In this document: piece after piece, positions 1 to 5,708 of the stretch
How positions within the stretch are numbered: position 1 is the stretch's first letter
How the letters are laid out: each line of letters opens with the position of its first letter
NCBI GenBank assembly: GCA_900754605.1
Contig: CAAEDK010000307.1
Coordinates: forward strand, 1 to 22,532
DNA length: 22,532 nucleotides
Source of the DNA: an uncultured Oscillospiraceae bacterium
GTDB lineage: Bacteria > Bacillota_A > Clostridia > Oscillospirales > Oscillospiraceae
Direction of reading: 5' to 3'
Position numbers and translations under genes: made by a program
Notes under the pieces: generated by a model
Databases searched by the model: none
What the model was told of the DNA's origin: nothing
Seen by the model: the letters and a program-made list of their open reading frames with translations, nothing else

Positions 1-37
1 CAAAATCATGATTAAGAAGTTACTTAGAGCATATATC
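1..37. other. AT-rich foreign sequence interrupting virD4
   Basis: Only 10 of these 37 bases are G or C, in clear contrast with the GC-rich coding DNA that follows. Read on the minus strand, virD4 is normal up to the residues KLAAG (codons ending about position 38). The family normally continues with KTAKS (family knowledge), but here it continues with DICSK and a TAA stop at 20-22. The simplest reading is the edge of an inserted element (IS, intron or other) or a recombination or assembly junction. The minus-strand edge reads GTGAT, not a good match to the GTGYG start of group II introns, so I do not name the element. Too little is visible to classify it. Confidence 0.5.
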
Positions 38-958
38 ACCCGCCGCCAGCTTGAATACCTTGTACTGCCGGACAGCCACACTGTCCGGCTTTTCCCGTTC
101 CATAGCCTGGAACAGGAGATCCAGGGGGGAGACATACTCCTCGTCCTCCTCCTTGACCTCGGCGTATTCCAGCACCCGCATGACCATGGAGAAGTTCTGC
201 TCATACTCCGGAGCCTCCTGCCACAACATGAGGATGATGGCCTGGAGCAGCGCCGTCTCCGCCTTGGTCCAAAACGGGTCCGATTCATGGCTGCCCTTGG
301 GGGTGGTGGCCTGGATGAGATTGTTCACCAGTTTGAGGGCGTCCTTTTCATCCCGGATATAGCGGAAGGGGTTGTAACCGTCACTCTCTGCCAGGTTGAC
401 CAGATTCAGCACCCGGATGTCATAGCCCTGGCTTTTGAGATACCCACCAGTGGCCAGCAGCACCTCCGATTTGGGGTCGGTGATGACATAGTTGGTGTTG
501 GCCTCCAGGATGTTGGGCTTCACATAGCTGCGGGTCTTGGCGGCGCCGCTGCCGCCGATGACCAGCACGTTGAGGGAACGGCGGTGCTTGTGGGTGTCCA
601 GCCCCAGGCGGACGTTTCGGGTCAGCAGCTTGTTCTGCTTCTGGCAGAACTGGGCGTTGACCTGTTGGGGTGTGGCCCAGGCTGCCGAGCCGTGTTCCGC
701 GCCGTCCCGCCTGCGGCCCTGCTCTGCGCTGTGCAGGGCCAGGGCCATGACATAGGCGCCGGTGCAGACCAGGATGGTCAGCAGGCTCTTGTCTGTCCAA
801 CGCACCACCCATGGATGTTGGAGGGCATCAGTCAACTTGGCGATGATTTCCGGCAGCCCCCCTCCCAAGGATTGAGCCAGAAGCAGCGCGCCCCAGACCA
901 CGGGGATATACAAGAACAGGCAGACCAGCAGGCCGCCTGATTTGATTGGAGATCTCAG
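20..958 (-). CDS. virD4: VirD4/TraG-type type IV coupling protein, 3' end interrupted
   Basis: This is the inner-membrane ATPase that couples the relaxase-DNA complex to the type IV secretion channel. Two hydrophobic segments near the N-terminus are visible (around LLVCLFLYIPVVW and LLTILVCTGAYVMALAL). The cytoplasmic domain follows with HGSAAWA, RSLNVLVIGGSGAAKT (Walker A, bases 533-556) and NYVITDPKSE. The family is usually about 600 residues; this product stops after about 312, shortly after KLAAG, so the Walker B and C-terminal ATPase half are missing. The first ATG/GTG/TTG in frame is a TTG at 913 that falls inside a membrane helix. A CTG at 958 sits 9 bases after GAGG (968-971) and gives RSPIKSGG before the helix, so I chose it. 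The Walker A has Ala where Gly usually precedes Lys. It follows pcfB, the usual partner. The identity is firm; the start and the cause of the truncation are inference. Confidence 0.85.
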   Translation of the reverse strand: MRSPIKSGGLLVCLFLYIPVVWGALLLAQSLGGGLPEIIAKLTDALQHPWVVRWTDKSLLTILVCTGAYVMALALHSAEQGRRRDGAEHGSAAWATPQQVNAQFCQKQNKLLTRNVRLGLDTHKHRRSLNVLVIGGSGAAKTRSYVKPNILEANTNYVITDPKSEVLLATGGYLKSQGYDIRVLNLVNLAESDGYNPFRYIRDEKDALKLVNNLIQATTPKGSHESDPFWTKAETALLQAIILMLWQEAPEYEQNFSMVMRVLEYAEVKEEDEEYVSPLDLLFQAMEREKPDSVAVRQYKVFKLAAGDICSK

Positions 959-963
959 TAACG

Positions 964-971
964 ATCACCTC
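964..971 (-). promoter_or_regulatory. Shine-Dalgarno deciding a CTG start for virD4
   Basis: The minus strand reads GAGGTGAT, with nine bases between GAGG and the CTG at 956-958. No ATG or GTG lies in frame between the upstream in-frame stop and the first membrane helix, so this site is the best support for non-ATG initiation. Confidence 0.4.
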
Positions 972-981
972 ACCAAACTGC

Positions 982-1018
982 AAAAAGAGGGGGTGTCGGA
1001 AGAGTTCCGACACCCCCT
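982..1018 (-). terminator. Strong intrinsic terminator between pcfB and virD4
   Basis: Arms at 988-1001 and 1005-1018 pair perfectly over 14 bases around a 3-base loop. On the minus strand the stem is followed within two bases by a run of five T. It lies 32 bases after the pcfB stop and only 23 bases before the proposed virD4 start, so read-through must occur, or virD4 must be expressed conditionally. The GGGTGTC/GACACCC part of the stem also occurs in the two hairpins near 4430-4505. Confidence 0.75.
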
Positions 1019-1050
1019 GTGAGAAGGATCGCCTGTATGATCGTTTCCTG

Positions 1051-1707
1051 TTATTTCGTTTTTGTCCGTTTTTTAGTTCTCTGTCTGGCCGGAACAGACT
1101 GCTTCCGCATCTTCTCCCGGTACCCTTTGAGCTGTTCCTCAACCGAGGGCCGGTCATAGGTCGTCCTCATATCCGCGCTCTCGCTGGGTGTAGAGGATCT
1201 GGGTCTTGTATCGGGTGAGTCTCGTTCCGACCGAAAATCTTTTTTTGGCGGATTTTTCCGATGCTCAGGCACAGGGACGTCCTGCCGCTCCTGCGGGGCT
1301 TTCTGCAAGTCGGAAACGTCCTTCTCCTGACTGGATACCTGGGACAACAGCCGCTCAAAGATCTGGTTGGCCCGGTCCAGCTCAGTCACCGGCAGGATCA
1401 CATCCACCAGCTTGCCCCGTTCGTCCTGATCCCGAATGGTGCTGAACAGCAGCTTTTGTTTTTTTGCCAGCTTTTCAAACTGATGATACTGCTCTGGGGT
1501 CATGGGGAATTGACGCAGATCCCTGGTCTCCCGCAGCATTTTACCCAGATTGACCTTCCCGGAGAGCTGCTTATGGTTCCTGGCCAGGGCCAGGGAGAGG
1601 GCCAGCAGGTTCTTCAGCGCCGATCCGGACAGCCGGACAGCCACTTCCGTCCCGGACAGCATCATACGCACCATCTGGTCTGCCGCCTCACCGCCTCCTA
1701 CGTTCAT
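1051..1707 (-). CDS. pcfB: PcfB/DUF3801 family conjugation protein
   Basis: This matches the PcfB (DUF3801) family, named from the enterococcal plasmid pCF10, where PcfB works with the VirD4-like PcfC and the relaxase at the entry to the transfer channel. The conserved N-terminal half is obvious: GGEAADQMVRMMLSG, VAVRLSGSALKNLLALSLAL, KMLRETRDLRQFPM and FEKLAKKQKLLFS. After about residue 125 the protein becomes low-complexity, charged and probably disordered (many K, R, E, P, S), ending in RTKKRTKTK. The start ATG at 1707 has AGAGGAGG nine bases upstream and overlaps the relaxase stop by 20 bases, which suggests translational coupling. It is 218 aa, usual or slightly long for the family. A terminator hairpin follows it directly. 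Confidence 0.9.
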   Translation of the reverse strand: MNVGGGEAADQMVRMMLSGTEVAVRLSGSALKNLLALSLALARNHKQLSGKVNLGKMLRETRDLRQFPMTPEQYHQFEKLAKKQKLLFSTIRDQDERGKLVDVILPVTELDRANQIFERLLSQVSSQEKDVSDLQKAPQERQDVPVPEHRKNPPKKDFRSERDSPDTRPRSSTPSESADMRTTYDRPSVEEQLKGYREKMRKQSVPARQRTKKRTKTK

Positions 1708-3091
1708 CGTGTCTCACCTCCTCTGGTTCCATCGTATATTGGATACTGCGCTCCATTTGCGGCACCTCTTTCTGGATCTCCCGGCATATAGCCAGCTTCT
1801 GCCGCTCTTGGCGGATCTGGCGGTTCACCTCGGCAAGTCGCTGGTACACCTCCGCCTTTTCCCGGAGGAGCTGTTCTCTGGAGCAGCCACAGCCCTCCAG
1901 CCGCGCGACGGCATCCAGATAGCGGGCGAACTGTTCCTCCATCCCAGATACGCCATCCTCATAGAGCTGCTTGGCTATCGCCAGGGCCTCCACATCCGCC
2001 AGAGCCGTATACAGCACCTGTCGTTTCTTTTTCCGCACATTGAAGATAGTGCGCTGCTTTGTCAAGCTGGCCAGCGCATCCTCCGTGCGAGTGAGAAACG
2101 CCGCCATATCCTCCGGCGTAGCAATATCGTTATCCCGCAGGAAATAGAATCGCTGCCGGTATCGCTCCGCCTGTGCTGCGGCCTGCCGGAGTTGGGGCGT
2201 CATGCAGGGCGGATACTGCCGCTGCCTAGCCTTGCCCAGTAGGTAGAGGTAGTGGACGTACAGTGCCAGGAAACCCTTGTACTTGGGATGGGGCCTGAAG
2301 GGGCGGTATGCTGGCCGTGGAATGATTGCAGGCCGCAGGCCCTGTTCAATGGCGGATAGTTCCCCTTGGATCGCAGCTCGGATGCCCTCCTCGGTAAACA
2401 AAGATTTTTTTCTGCCTGGCATCATGAAACGATCCTGTCCCCGGAGGCGAAAGCCCAAACGGTTTCCATGCTTGATCTCCCAGCCCTTGTGTTCCATGAG
2501 CAGGAAGAAGTGGCCCAGGTCGTTGGCGTCCTGGATGGCGTCCCGAAGATCCGCTTCCAGCATGGCGCGGAAGGTGGGCTGGCCCCTGGTCTGCCGGAGC
2601 CACTCCGCATAGCTGACCGCCCTGGCCCCCTGACCCTCCAGGATGACGGATAGGCCATGTTCCCGGCACAGCCGGTCCGAGATGGCCCGGATCTGCCGGT
2701 AGTAGCTCTGGGGGCTGCTGTGGTATTTCTCTCCGGTGTCCGCATTCACCGAGTTGAAGATGATGTGGGCGTGGATGTGTTCCTTATCTACATGGACGCC
2801 GATGACGGCCTGGTAGCCGGGCAGGTGTTCTTCCACCAGCGTCCGGGCGATCTCCAGGGCCAATTCCGGGGACACCTCTCCAGGCCGGAAGGACTGGATC
2901 ATGTGGTAGTACTGGACGCCGGCCTCCTTGCCGTACTGCGACTTGGTCTCCAGCATCTGTCGCAGCTCCCGTCCCGGTTCGCAGTTCAGGTGAGCGGTAA
3001 GGATCTGCTCCTGGGTCTTGTCCCCATTGAGAACATAGCGGATGCCCACATCCAGCCGCCCCTTCCGGGCCAGGATCTTGGTGATGGCCAT
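1688..3091 (-). CDS. MOBP-type relaxase (MobA/VirD2 family)
   Basis: This relaxase should nick one strand at oriT, stay covalently attached through a tyrosine and be carried into the recipient. The N-terminal domain has the family layout: MAITKILARKGRLDVGIRYV with a candidate catalytic Tyr at residue 19, then the three-histidine metal-binding motif GVHVDKEHIHAHIIFNSVN (His100, His105, His107, His109). GEKYHSS follows. Residues from about 290 on are charged and helical and include a likely coiled coil (REKAEVYQRLAEVNRQIRQE). At 467 aa it is complete. The start ATG overlaps the mobC stop by one base (TAATG), so the two are translated together. The accessory protein and coupling-protein genes flank it on both sides as in other Firmicutes ICEs. 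Tyr19 as nucleophile is inferred from position. Confidence 0.95.
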   Translation of the reverse strand: MAITKILARKGRLDVGIRYVLNGDKTQEQILTAHLNCEPGRELRQMLETKSQYGKEAGVQYYHMIQSFRPGEVSPELALEIARTLVEEHLPGYQAVIGVHVDKEHIHAHIIFNSVNADTGEKYHSSPQSYYRQIRAISDRLCREHGLSVILEGQGARAVSYAEWLRQTRGQPTFRAMLEADLRDAIQDANDLGHFFLLMEHKGWEIKHGNRLGFRLRGQDRFMMPGRKKSLFTEEGIRAAIQGELSAIEQGLRPAIIPRPAYRPFRPHPKYKGFLALYVHYLYLLGKARQRQYPPCMTPQLRQAAAQAERYRQRFYFLRDNDIATPEDMAAFLTRTEDALASLTKQRTIFNVRKKKRQVLYTALADVEALAIAKQLYEDGVSGMEEQFARYLDAVARLEGCGCSREQLLREKAEVYQRLAEVNRQIRQERQKLAICREIQKEVPQMERSIQYTMEPEEVRHDERRRR

Positions 3092-3402
3092 TACTTCTTC
3101 GCCACCTCATAGAGAAGTTCATATACCTGGTCCAGCAGGTACAGCCCCCGCTTGGCATCCTCCGCCTTGGCGATCCCGGCGTTGACGCTGCGGGCGATCT
3201 GGTTGATGTTGTTTCCAATGTGGTGGATCTCCGTGCGCAGAGCTTTGATCTCCTGGGATGGGCGAGCCTTGACTGGCTTGCCCTCGATGAGCCGCACCAG
3301 AAAGCCCCGCTTGCTCAGGCCACACTGTTTGGACTGCTGACACAGCAGTTCATATTGCTGCGGTGTCAATTCCATGTGGAAATGGTGTCTCTGTTCCGAA
3401 AT
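3091..3402 (-). CDS. mobC: MobC-like relaxosome accessory protein
   Basis: This protein probably binds oriT DNA and helps the relaxase open the nic region. The family signature IHHIGNNINQIARSVNAG is clear in the second half, preceded by a ribbon-helix-helix-like start (HFHMELTPQQYELLCQQ). The open frame extends back to a GTG at 3450, but that codon lies inside the terminator stem that closes the upstream toxin-antitoxin unit and has no ribosome site. The AAGGAG at 3412-3417 is nine bases from an ATT at 3400-3402, giving a product starting SEQRHHFHMEL, about the usual family length (103 aa). The first ATG, at 3375, would cut into the conserved domain. I therefore propose ATT initiation. The function is firm; the start is uncertain. 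Confidence 0.88.
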   Translation of the reverse strand: MSEQRHHFHMELTPQQYELLCQQSKQCGLSKRGFLVRLIEGKPVKARPSQEIKALRTEIHHIGNNINQIARSVNAGIAKAEDAKRGLYLLDQVYELLYEVAKK

Positions 3403-3411
3403 GACTTCACG

Positions 3412-3417
3412 CTCCTT
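3412..3417 (-). promoter_or_regulatory. Shine-Dalgarno deciding an ATT start for mobC
   Basis: AAGGAG on the minus strand lies nine bases before ATT (3400-3402). The alternative GTG at 3450 lies upstream of this site, inside a terminator hairpin. Confidence 0.4.
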
Positions 3418-3435
3418 TCCTTTGGTTTGGTATGC

Positions 3436-3464
3436 AAAAAGCCGCTGCACCAGCAGCGGCTTTT
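3436..3464 (-). terminator. Intrinsic terminator after the toxin-antitoxin pair
   Basis: GCCGCTG at 3441-3447 pairs with CAGCGGC at 3454-3460 around a 6-base loop. On the minus strand TTTTT follows at once (3440-3436); on the plus strand TTTT follows (3461-3464), so it could work both ways. It lies 18 bases beyond the antitoxin stop and separates that unit from mobC, which must therefore rely on read-through or on a promoter not obvious to me. Confidence 0.75.
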
Positions 3465-3481
3465 ACGATCTTCTTATCCTA

Positions 3482-3793
3482 TCACCGAGCTACGATCCCC
3501 GTTTTGATGGGGAAGGCAGGGTCTTTTTGAGTCAGGGCCAGGAGGCGGCAGGCAGTCCCTTCCGGGTGGTTTCTTCCAGCTTCCCATGCCTCTACCGTTT
3601 TTACACTGACACCCATATACTGTGCAAAAACAGCCTGAGTAAATCCTGTGCTTTTCCGAATCTCCCGGATCTCATCAGCTTCGTAATGGTCCACAGGCAG
3701 GACAGACAGCTTGGTCGTCTTTGCTCGTAGCGTCCCCCGCTCATAGGCCACAGCCTCTTCCAGACCAGTCTTGATCTTATCGAACATTCCCAT
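3482..3793 (-). CDS. higA: HigA-like antitoxin, XRE-type HTH
   Basis: This is a small helix-turn-helix protein expected to neutralise the upstream toxin and repress the shared promoter. The HTH region runs from about residue 40 to 75: EIREIRKSTGFTQAVFAQYMGVS, then VKTVEAWEAGRNHPEGTA with the WE.GR recognition-helix boundary typical of the family. The N-terminal 35 residues are an extension. The start ATG at 3793 has AGGAGG seven bases upstream, with only 11 bases between the toxin stop and this start. Toxin-first order is the HigBA arrangement. At 103 aa it is the usual size. Confidence 0.85.
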   Translation of the reverse strand: MGMFDKIKTGLEEAVAYERGTLRAKTTKLSVLPVDHYEADEIREIRKSTGFTQAVFAQYMGVSVKTVEAWEAGRNHPEGTACRLLALTQKDPAFPIKTGIVAR

Positions 3794-3804
3794 ACCAGCA
3801 CCTC

Positions 3805-4149
3805 CTATTCCTTCATACGCAGTTCCTGTTCCAGGATCTCCACTAATTTTTTCAATTCATTACGTTCTGCTTTGGTCAGGTTCTCCGCCTCATTCTTAGC
3901 ATATGCAGTCAACAGATACAATTTCCCATAAGCAGGGAAGTCGATATAAATGACCCGGATGCTGCCGCTTTTGCCGCGGCCCTCATAAGCAAAGCGGATC
4001 TTTCGGATGCCGCCAGTCCCCTGCATGACACGTCCGGCCTGCGGGTCAGTCAACAGTTCCTCCTGTAGACGACGTAAGTCACCATCCGCCAGTCCGAGCG
4101 CCCTCCAGTCATTTCGGAAGGAGGGTAGCTCCACAAAAAGTCTTGTCAC
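3805..4149 (-). CDS. higB: HigB/RelE-family toxin
   Basis: This is a likely ribosome-dependent mRNA endonuclease of the RelE/HigB superfamily. Visible family features are the compact size (114 aa), the N-terminal helices (RNDWRALGLADGDLRRLQEELL), the central GTGGIRKIRFAYEGRGKSGSIRVIYI strand set with several basic residues, and the KLYLLTAYAKNEAENLTKAERNELKKLVE end. It starts at a GTG (4149), with AAGGAGGG upstream. It leads a two-gene unit with the antitoxin and is driven by the promoter at 4172-4200. It sits between the putative oriT region and mobC, so it may be a captured addiction cassette that penalises loss of the element. Activity is inferred from family. Confidence 0.85.
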   Translation of the reverse strand: MTRLFVELPSFRNDWRALGLADGDLRRLQEELLTDPQAGRVMQGTGGIRKIRFAYEGRGKSGSIRVIYIDFPAYGKLYLLTAYAKNEAENLTKAERNELKKLVEILEQELRMKE

Positions 4150-4171
4150 ATTTTTCCCTCCTTCGATTCAA

Positions 4172-4200
4172 ATTATACCCTATTAAATAGGGGTTGTCAA
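4172..4200 (-). promoter_or_regulatory. Sigma70-type promoter of the toxin-antitoxin unit
   Basis: The minus strand carries TTGACA at 4200-4195 and TATAAT at 4177-4172, separated by 17 bases. This matches the vegetative consensus at all twelve positions. The transcript would start just ahead of the AAGGAGGG site of the toxin gene. Confidence 0.85.
4178..4192. promoter_or_regulatory. Palindromic operator within the promoter spacer
   Basis: CCCTATTAAATAGGG is a perfect 15-base dyad (7+1+7) that fills almost all of the spacer between the -35 and -10 hexamers. Its position fits autorepression by the HTH antitoxin or the toxin-antitoxin complex, as is known for HigBA systems. Binding is inferred. 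Confidence 0.6.
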
Positions 4201-4230
4201 TCTTGTTTTCTCCTTCCGCACTCCGAATAT

Positions 4231-4352
4231 CCGCCCGTAGGCGGCATGGGGGTCAGGGGTTTATCCCCTGCAAGCGTGCAAAATGTACATTTGCGCTATG
4301 CTTGCGCCGTCGCCGCCTGCGGGCGGCATAGGCCCCGGCCCCAGTGGGGCCG
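4231..4352. other. Candidate origin of transfer (oriT)
   Basis: The 426 bases without a large gene (4150-4575) hold the TA promoter, this hairpin cluster, a small ORF and two paired hairpins. Here I see dyads at 4231-4244 (CCGCC/GGCGG), 4254-4270 (CAGGGG-TTTAT-CCCCTG), 4270-4305 (GCAAGC...GCTTGC enclosing the perfect palindrome AAATGTACATTT at 4281-4292), 4312-4327 (GCCGCC/GGCGGC) and 4336-4352 (CGGCCCC/GGGGCCG). The string TATCCCCTGC at 4263-4272 resembles the ATCCTG/C nic core of RP4-like MOBP origins, and an inverted repeat beside the nic site is usual there. The region lies upstream of mobC and the relaxase gene, the usual oriT location. The nic position is inference. Confidence 0.5.
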
Positions 4353-4412
4353 CATCTCAAAAGAAAAACTCCCACACTGTTCCTGCTGCAGATTGTTCTC
4401 CTTGGTCCTCAT
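4296..4412 (-). CDS. Small ORF (38 aa) ending at an in-frame amber
   Basis: The ATG at 4412 follows AAGGAAGGAGG by four bases. The reading frame MRTKENNLQQEQCGSFSFEM continues to a TAG at 4296-4298. Beyond it the same frame stays open for another 32 codons to a TGA at 4197-4199, with a Cys-rich start (KCTFCTLAGDKPLTP) and then MPPTGGYSECG. From memory, similar peptides are predicted in this position in related Clostridial elements, which suggests that the amber breaks a longer peptide of about 70 residues. It overlaps the oriT-like dyads, so conservation could be at the DNA level only. No function is known to me. Confidence 0.4.
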   Translation of the reverse strand: MRTKENNLQQEQCGSFSFEMRPHWGRGLCRPQAATAQA

Positions 4413-4428
4413 GTATCCTCCTTCCTTT

Positions 4429-4449
4429 GGGTGTCATGTATTGACACCC
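4429..4449. repeat. Hairpin A, reverse complement of hairpin B
   Basis: GGGTGTCA and TGACACCC pair around a 5-base loop. The whole 21-base unit is the exact reverse complement of the unit at 4483-4503. It lies just upstream of the Shine-Dalgarno of the small ORF on the minus strand. Confidence 0.85.
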
Positions 4450-4480
4450 TTATTTGATGAAACTGCGCAAAAAACTGAAG

Positions 4481-4505
4481 CAGGGTGTCAATACATGACA
4501 CCCTG
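4481..4505. repeat. Hairpin B, longer stem, possible terminator
   Basis: CAGGGTGTCA pairs with TGACACCCTG (10 bp) around ATACA. On the minus strand the stem is followed, six bases later, by TTTTTT, so it may end the long transcript whose last gene stops at 4576. Because hairpins A and B are mutually complementary, one RNA could fold as two hairpins or as one long duplex. Confidence 0.75.
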
Positions 4506-4575
4506 CCCCTGGCCGTCCGTGAAAATAAACGGCAGGGTATATACACAAAATGCCTTGCTGTACCCACTCTTGAAA

Positions 4576-4959
4576 TCATCGTTCTTTTGATTTTAAGTCC
4601 AAATTATCCCGGACCACACCGCGCAGATCCAGTGCCTGCTTGTTTGGGACATAAGCCGCGTATCTGGCATAGTGATAACCCTCACCATCCACAAGGATGC
4701 CATCCTTCCGATTGCGGCTGGTGACTAGCAGACAGCAGAATCCTCCAGTTTCCCGGTCATAGCCGGTAAGCTTGGTCCTAGCCGCGATGTATGGCCGCTC
4801 TGCCAGCAGATCAGACTGGAAACGGTGGTATTGGGCATCTGTAAGGATGATCTCTCTGATGATTCGAAAGGGTGTAGGGCGGATGATAGCGGTACTATCC
4901 ATCAAACCTAACACATGAGTTGGTTTTCGGAAAAATTTGGCCGAAGTTTGCTTTTCCAT
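4576..4959 (-). CDS. Conserved hypothetical protein (DUF6329-like)
   Basis: This is the last gene of the long train. The start ATG overlaps the methyltransferase stop by one base (TAATG). Its 127 residues are mixed alpha/beta, with a central IIRPTPFRIIREIILTDAQYHRFQSDLL and then CCLLVTSRNRKDGILVDGEGYHYARYAAYVP. This resembles what I recall as DUF6329 proteins of Clostridial mobile elements, an assignment from memory and not secure. No signal peptide, membrane segment or catalytic motif is visible. Position suggests co-translation with the DNA methyltransferase, but I infer no function. Confidence 0.7.
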   Translation of the reverse strand: MEKQTSAKFFRKPTHVLGLMDSTAIIRPTPFRIIREIILTDAQYHRFQSDLLAERPYIAARTKLTGYDRETGGFCCLLVTSRNRKDGILVDGEGYHYARYAAYVPNKQALDLRGVVRDNLDLKSKER

Positions 4960-5708
4960 TAAGATGCCACTCCACTCAAGTCCTCGTAGACACCCACTTC
5001 CTTTGCGATCCGCTCCCTGGCGCGCCGGGCGTACTCGTCAGTAACTTCAATGCCAGTGGCAGTGTAGCCCTCCAGCACAGCAGCCAATACCGTGGTGCCG
5101 CTGCCGGCAAAGGGGTCCAGGATGTGGCCACCCGGCTCCACGATCTTCACCACATCCCGCATGAGCTGAAGGGGCTTCTCGGTCAGGTGGATACGATTTT
5201 GTGGATTGCCGTACTTGAACACACCGGGCAGACAGGGCACCGGGCGGCTCAGGGGCATATCCCCGTTGGAGCCCCAAACGATGTACTCCGCCTGCTGACG
5301 GAAGCGCCCCTTCTGGGGGCGGCTGTTGCCCTTATCCCAAACAGCGGTGCCCCGCCAGATCCATCCAGCCCACTGGAGGGCGTCGGTGGCAGCGGGGAGC
5401 TGCCTCCAGTCGATGAACATACACACCGGTGCTCCGGGCTTACACAGCTTCCGAGCCTCATACAGCCACTCTGCCGCCCAGCGGGTCCAGGAACGCTGGT
5501 CCTTGGCATCCCCCTCGAAAGGAGGGGGCGCATTCTCTCCCATGCTGGAATACTTGGATGTAGTGGACTTGTTTTTCTCCGCCTGAGTGCGTCCCCCGGA
5601 GGCGTAAGGCGGGTCGGTGATGACGGCATCGAAGGTGCCGGGGGCAAAGCCCTCCAGCACCTTCAGGGCGTCTCCCTGGATGATCTCCCATTTATCGCTC
5701 ATGGGCAT
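4959..5708 (-). CDS. Site-specific DNA methyltransferase (N6-adenine or N4-cytosine)
   Basis: This is a SAM-dependent amino-methyltransferase acting on DNA bases. It carries the catalytic DPPY at residues 32-35, after WEIIQGDALKVLEGF, and the SAM-binding motif DPFAGSGTT at 198-206, with TEKP at 176-179 just before it. The catalytic motif precedes the SAM motif, which is the beta-class order. At 249 aa it is compact and complete. No restriction enzyme gene is next to it, so it looks like an orphan methylase of the kind that protects incoming element DNA. The start may be ATG 5708 or the second ATG, 5702; neither has a strong ribosome site, and both overlap the previous gene. The target sequence cannot be read from the protein by eye. 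Confidence 0.92.
   Translation of the reverse strand: MPMSDKWEIIQGDALKVLEGFAPGTFDAVITDPPYASGGRTQAEKNKSTTSKYSSMGENAPPPFEGDAKDQRSWTRWAAEWLYEARKLCKPGAPVCMFIDWRQLPAATDALQWAGWIWRGTAVWDKGNSRPQKGRFRQQAEYIVWGSNGDMPLSRPVPCLPGVFKYGNPQNRIHLTEKPLQLMRDVVKIVEPGGHILDPFAGSGTTVLAAVLEGYTATGIEVTDEYARRARERIAKEVGVYEDLSGVAS

Noticed and set aside
1..37. Group II intron boundary in virD4
   Set aside because: The visible edge reads GTGAT, not GTGYG, and too little sequence is present to see domain structure.
3403..3450. GTG start for mobC at 3450
   Set aside because: It lies in the stem of an intrinsic terminator and upstream of the only good ribosome site.
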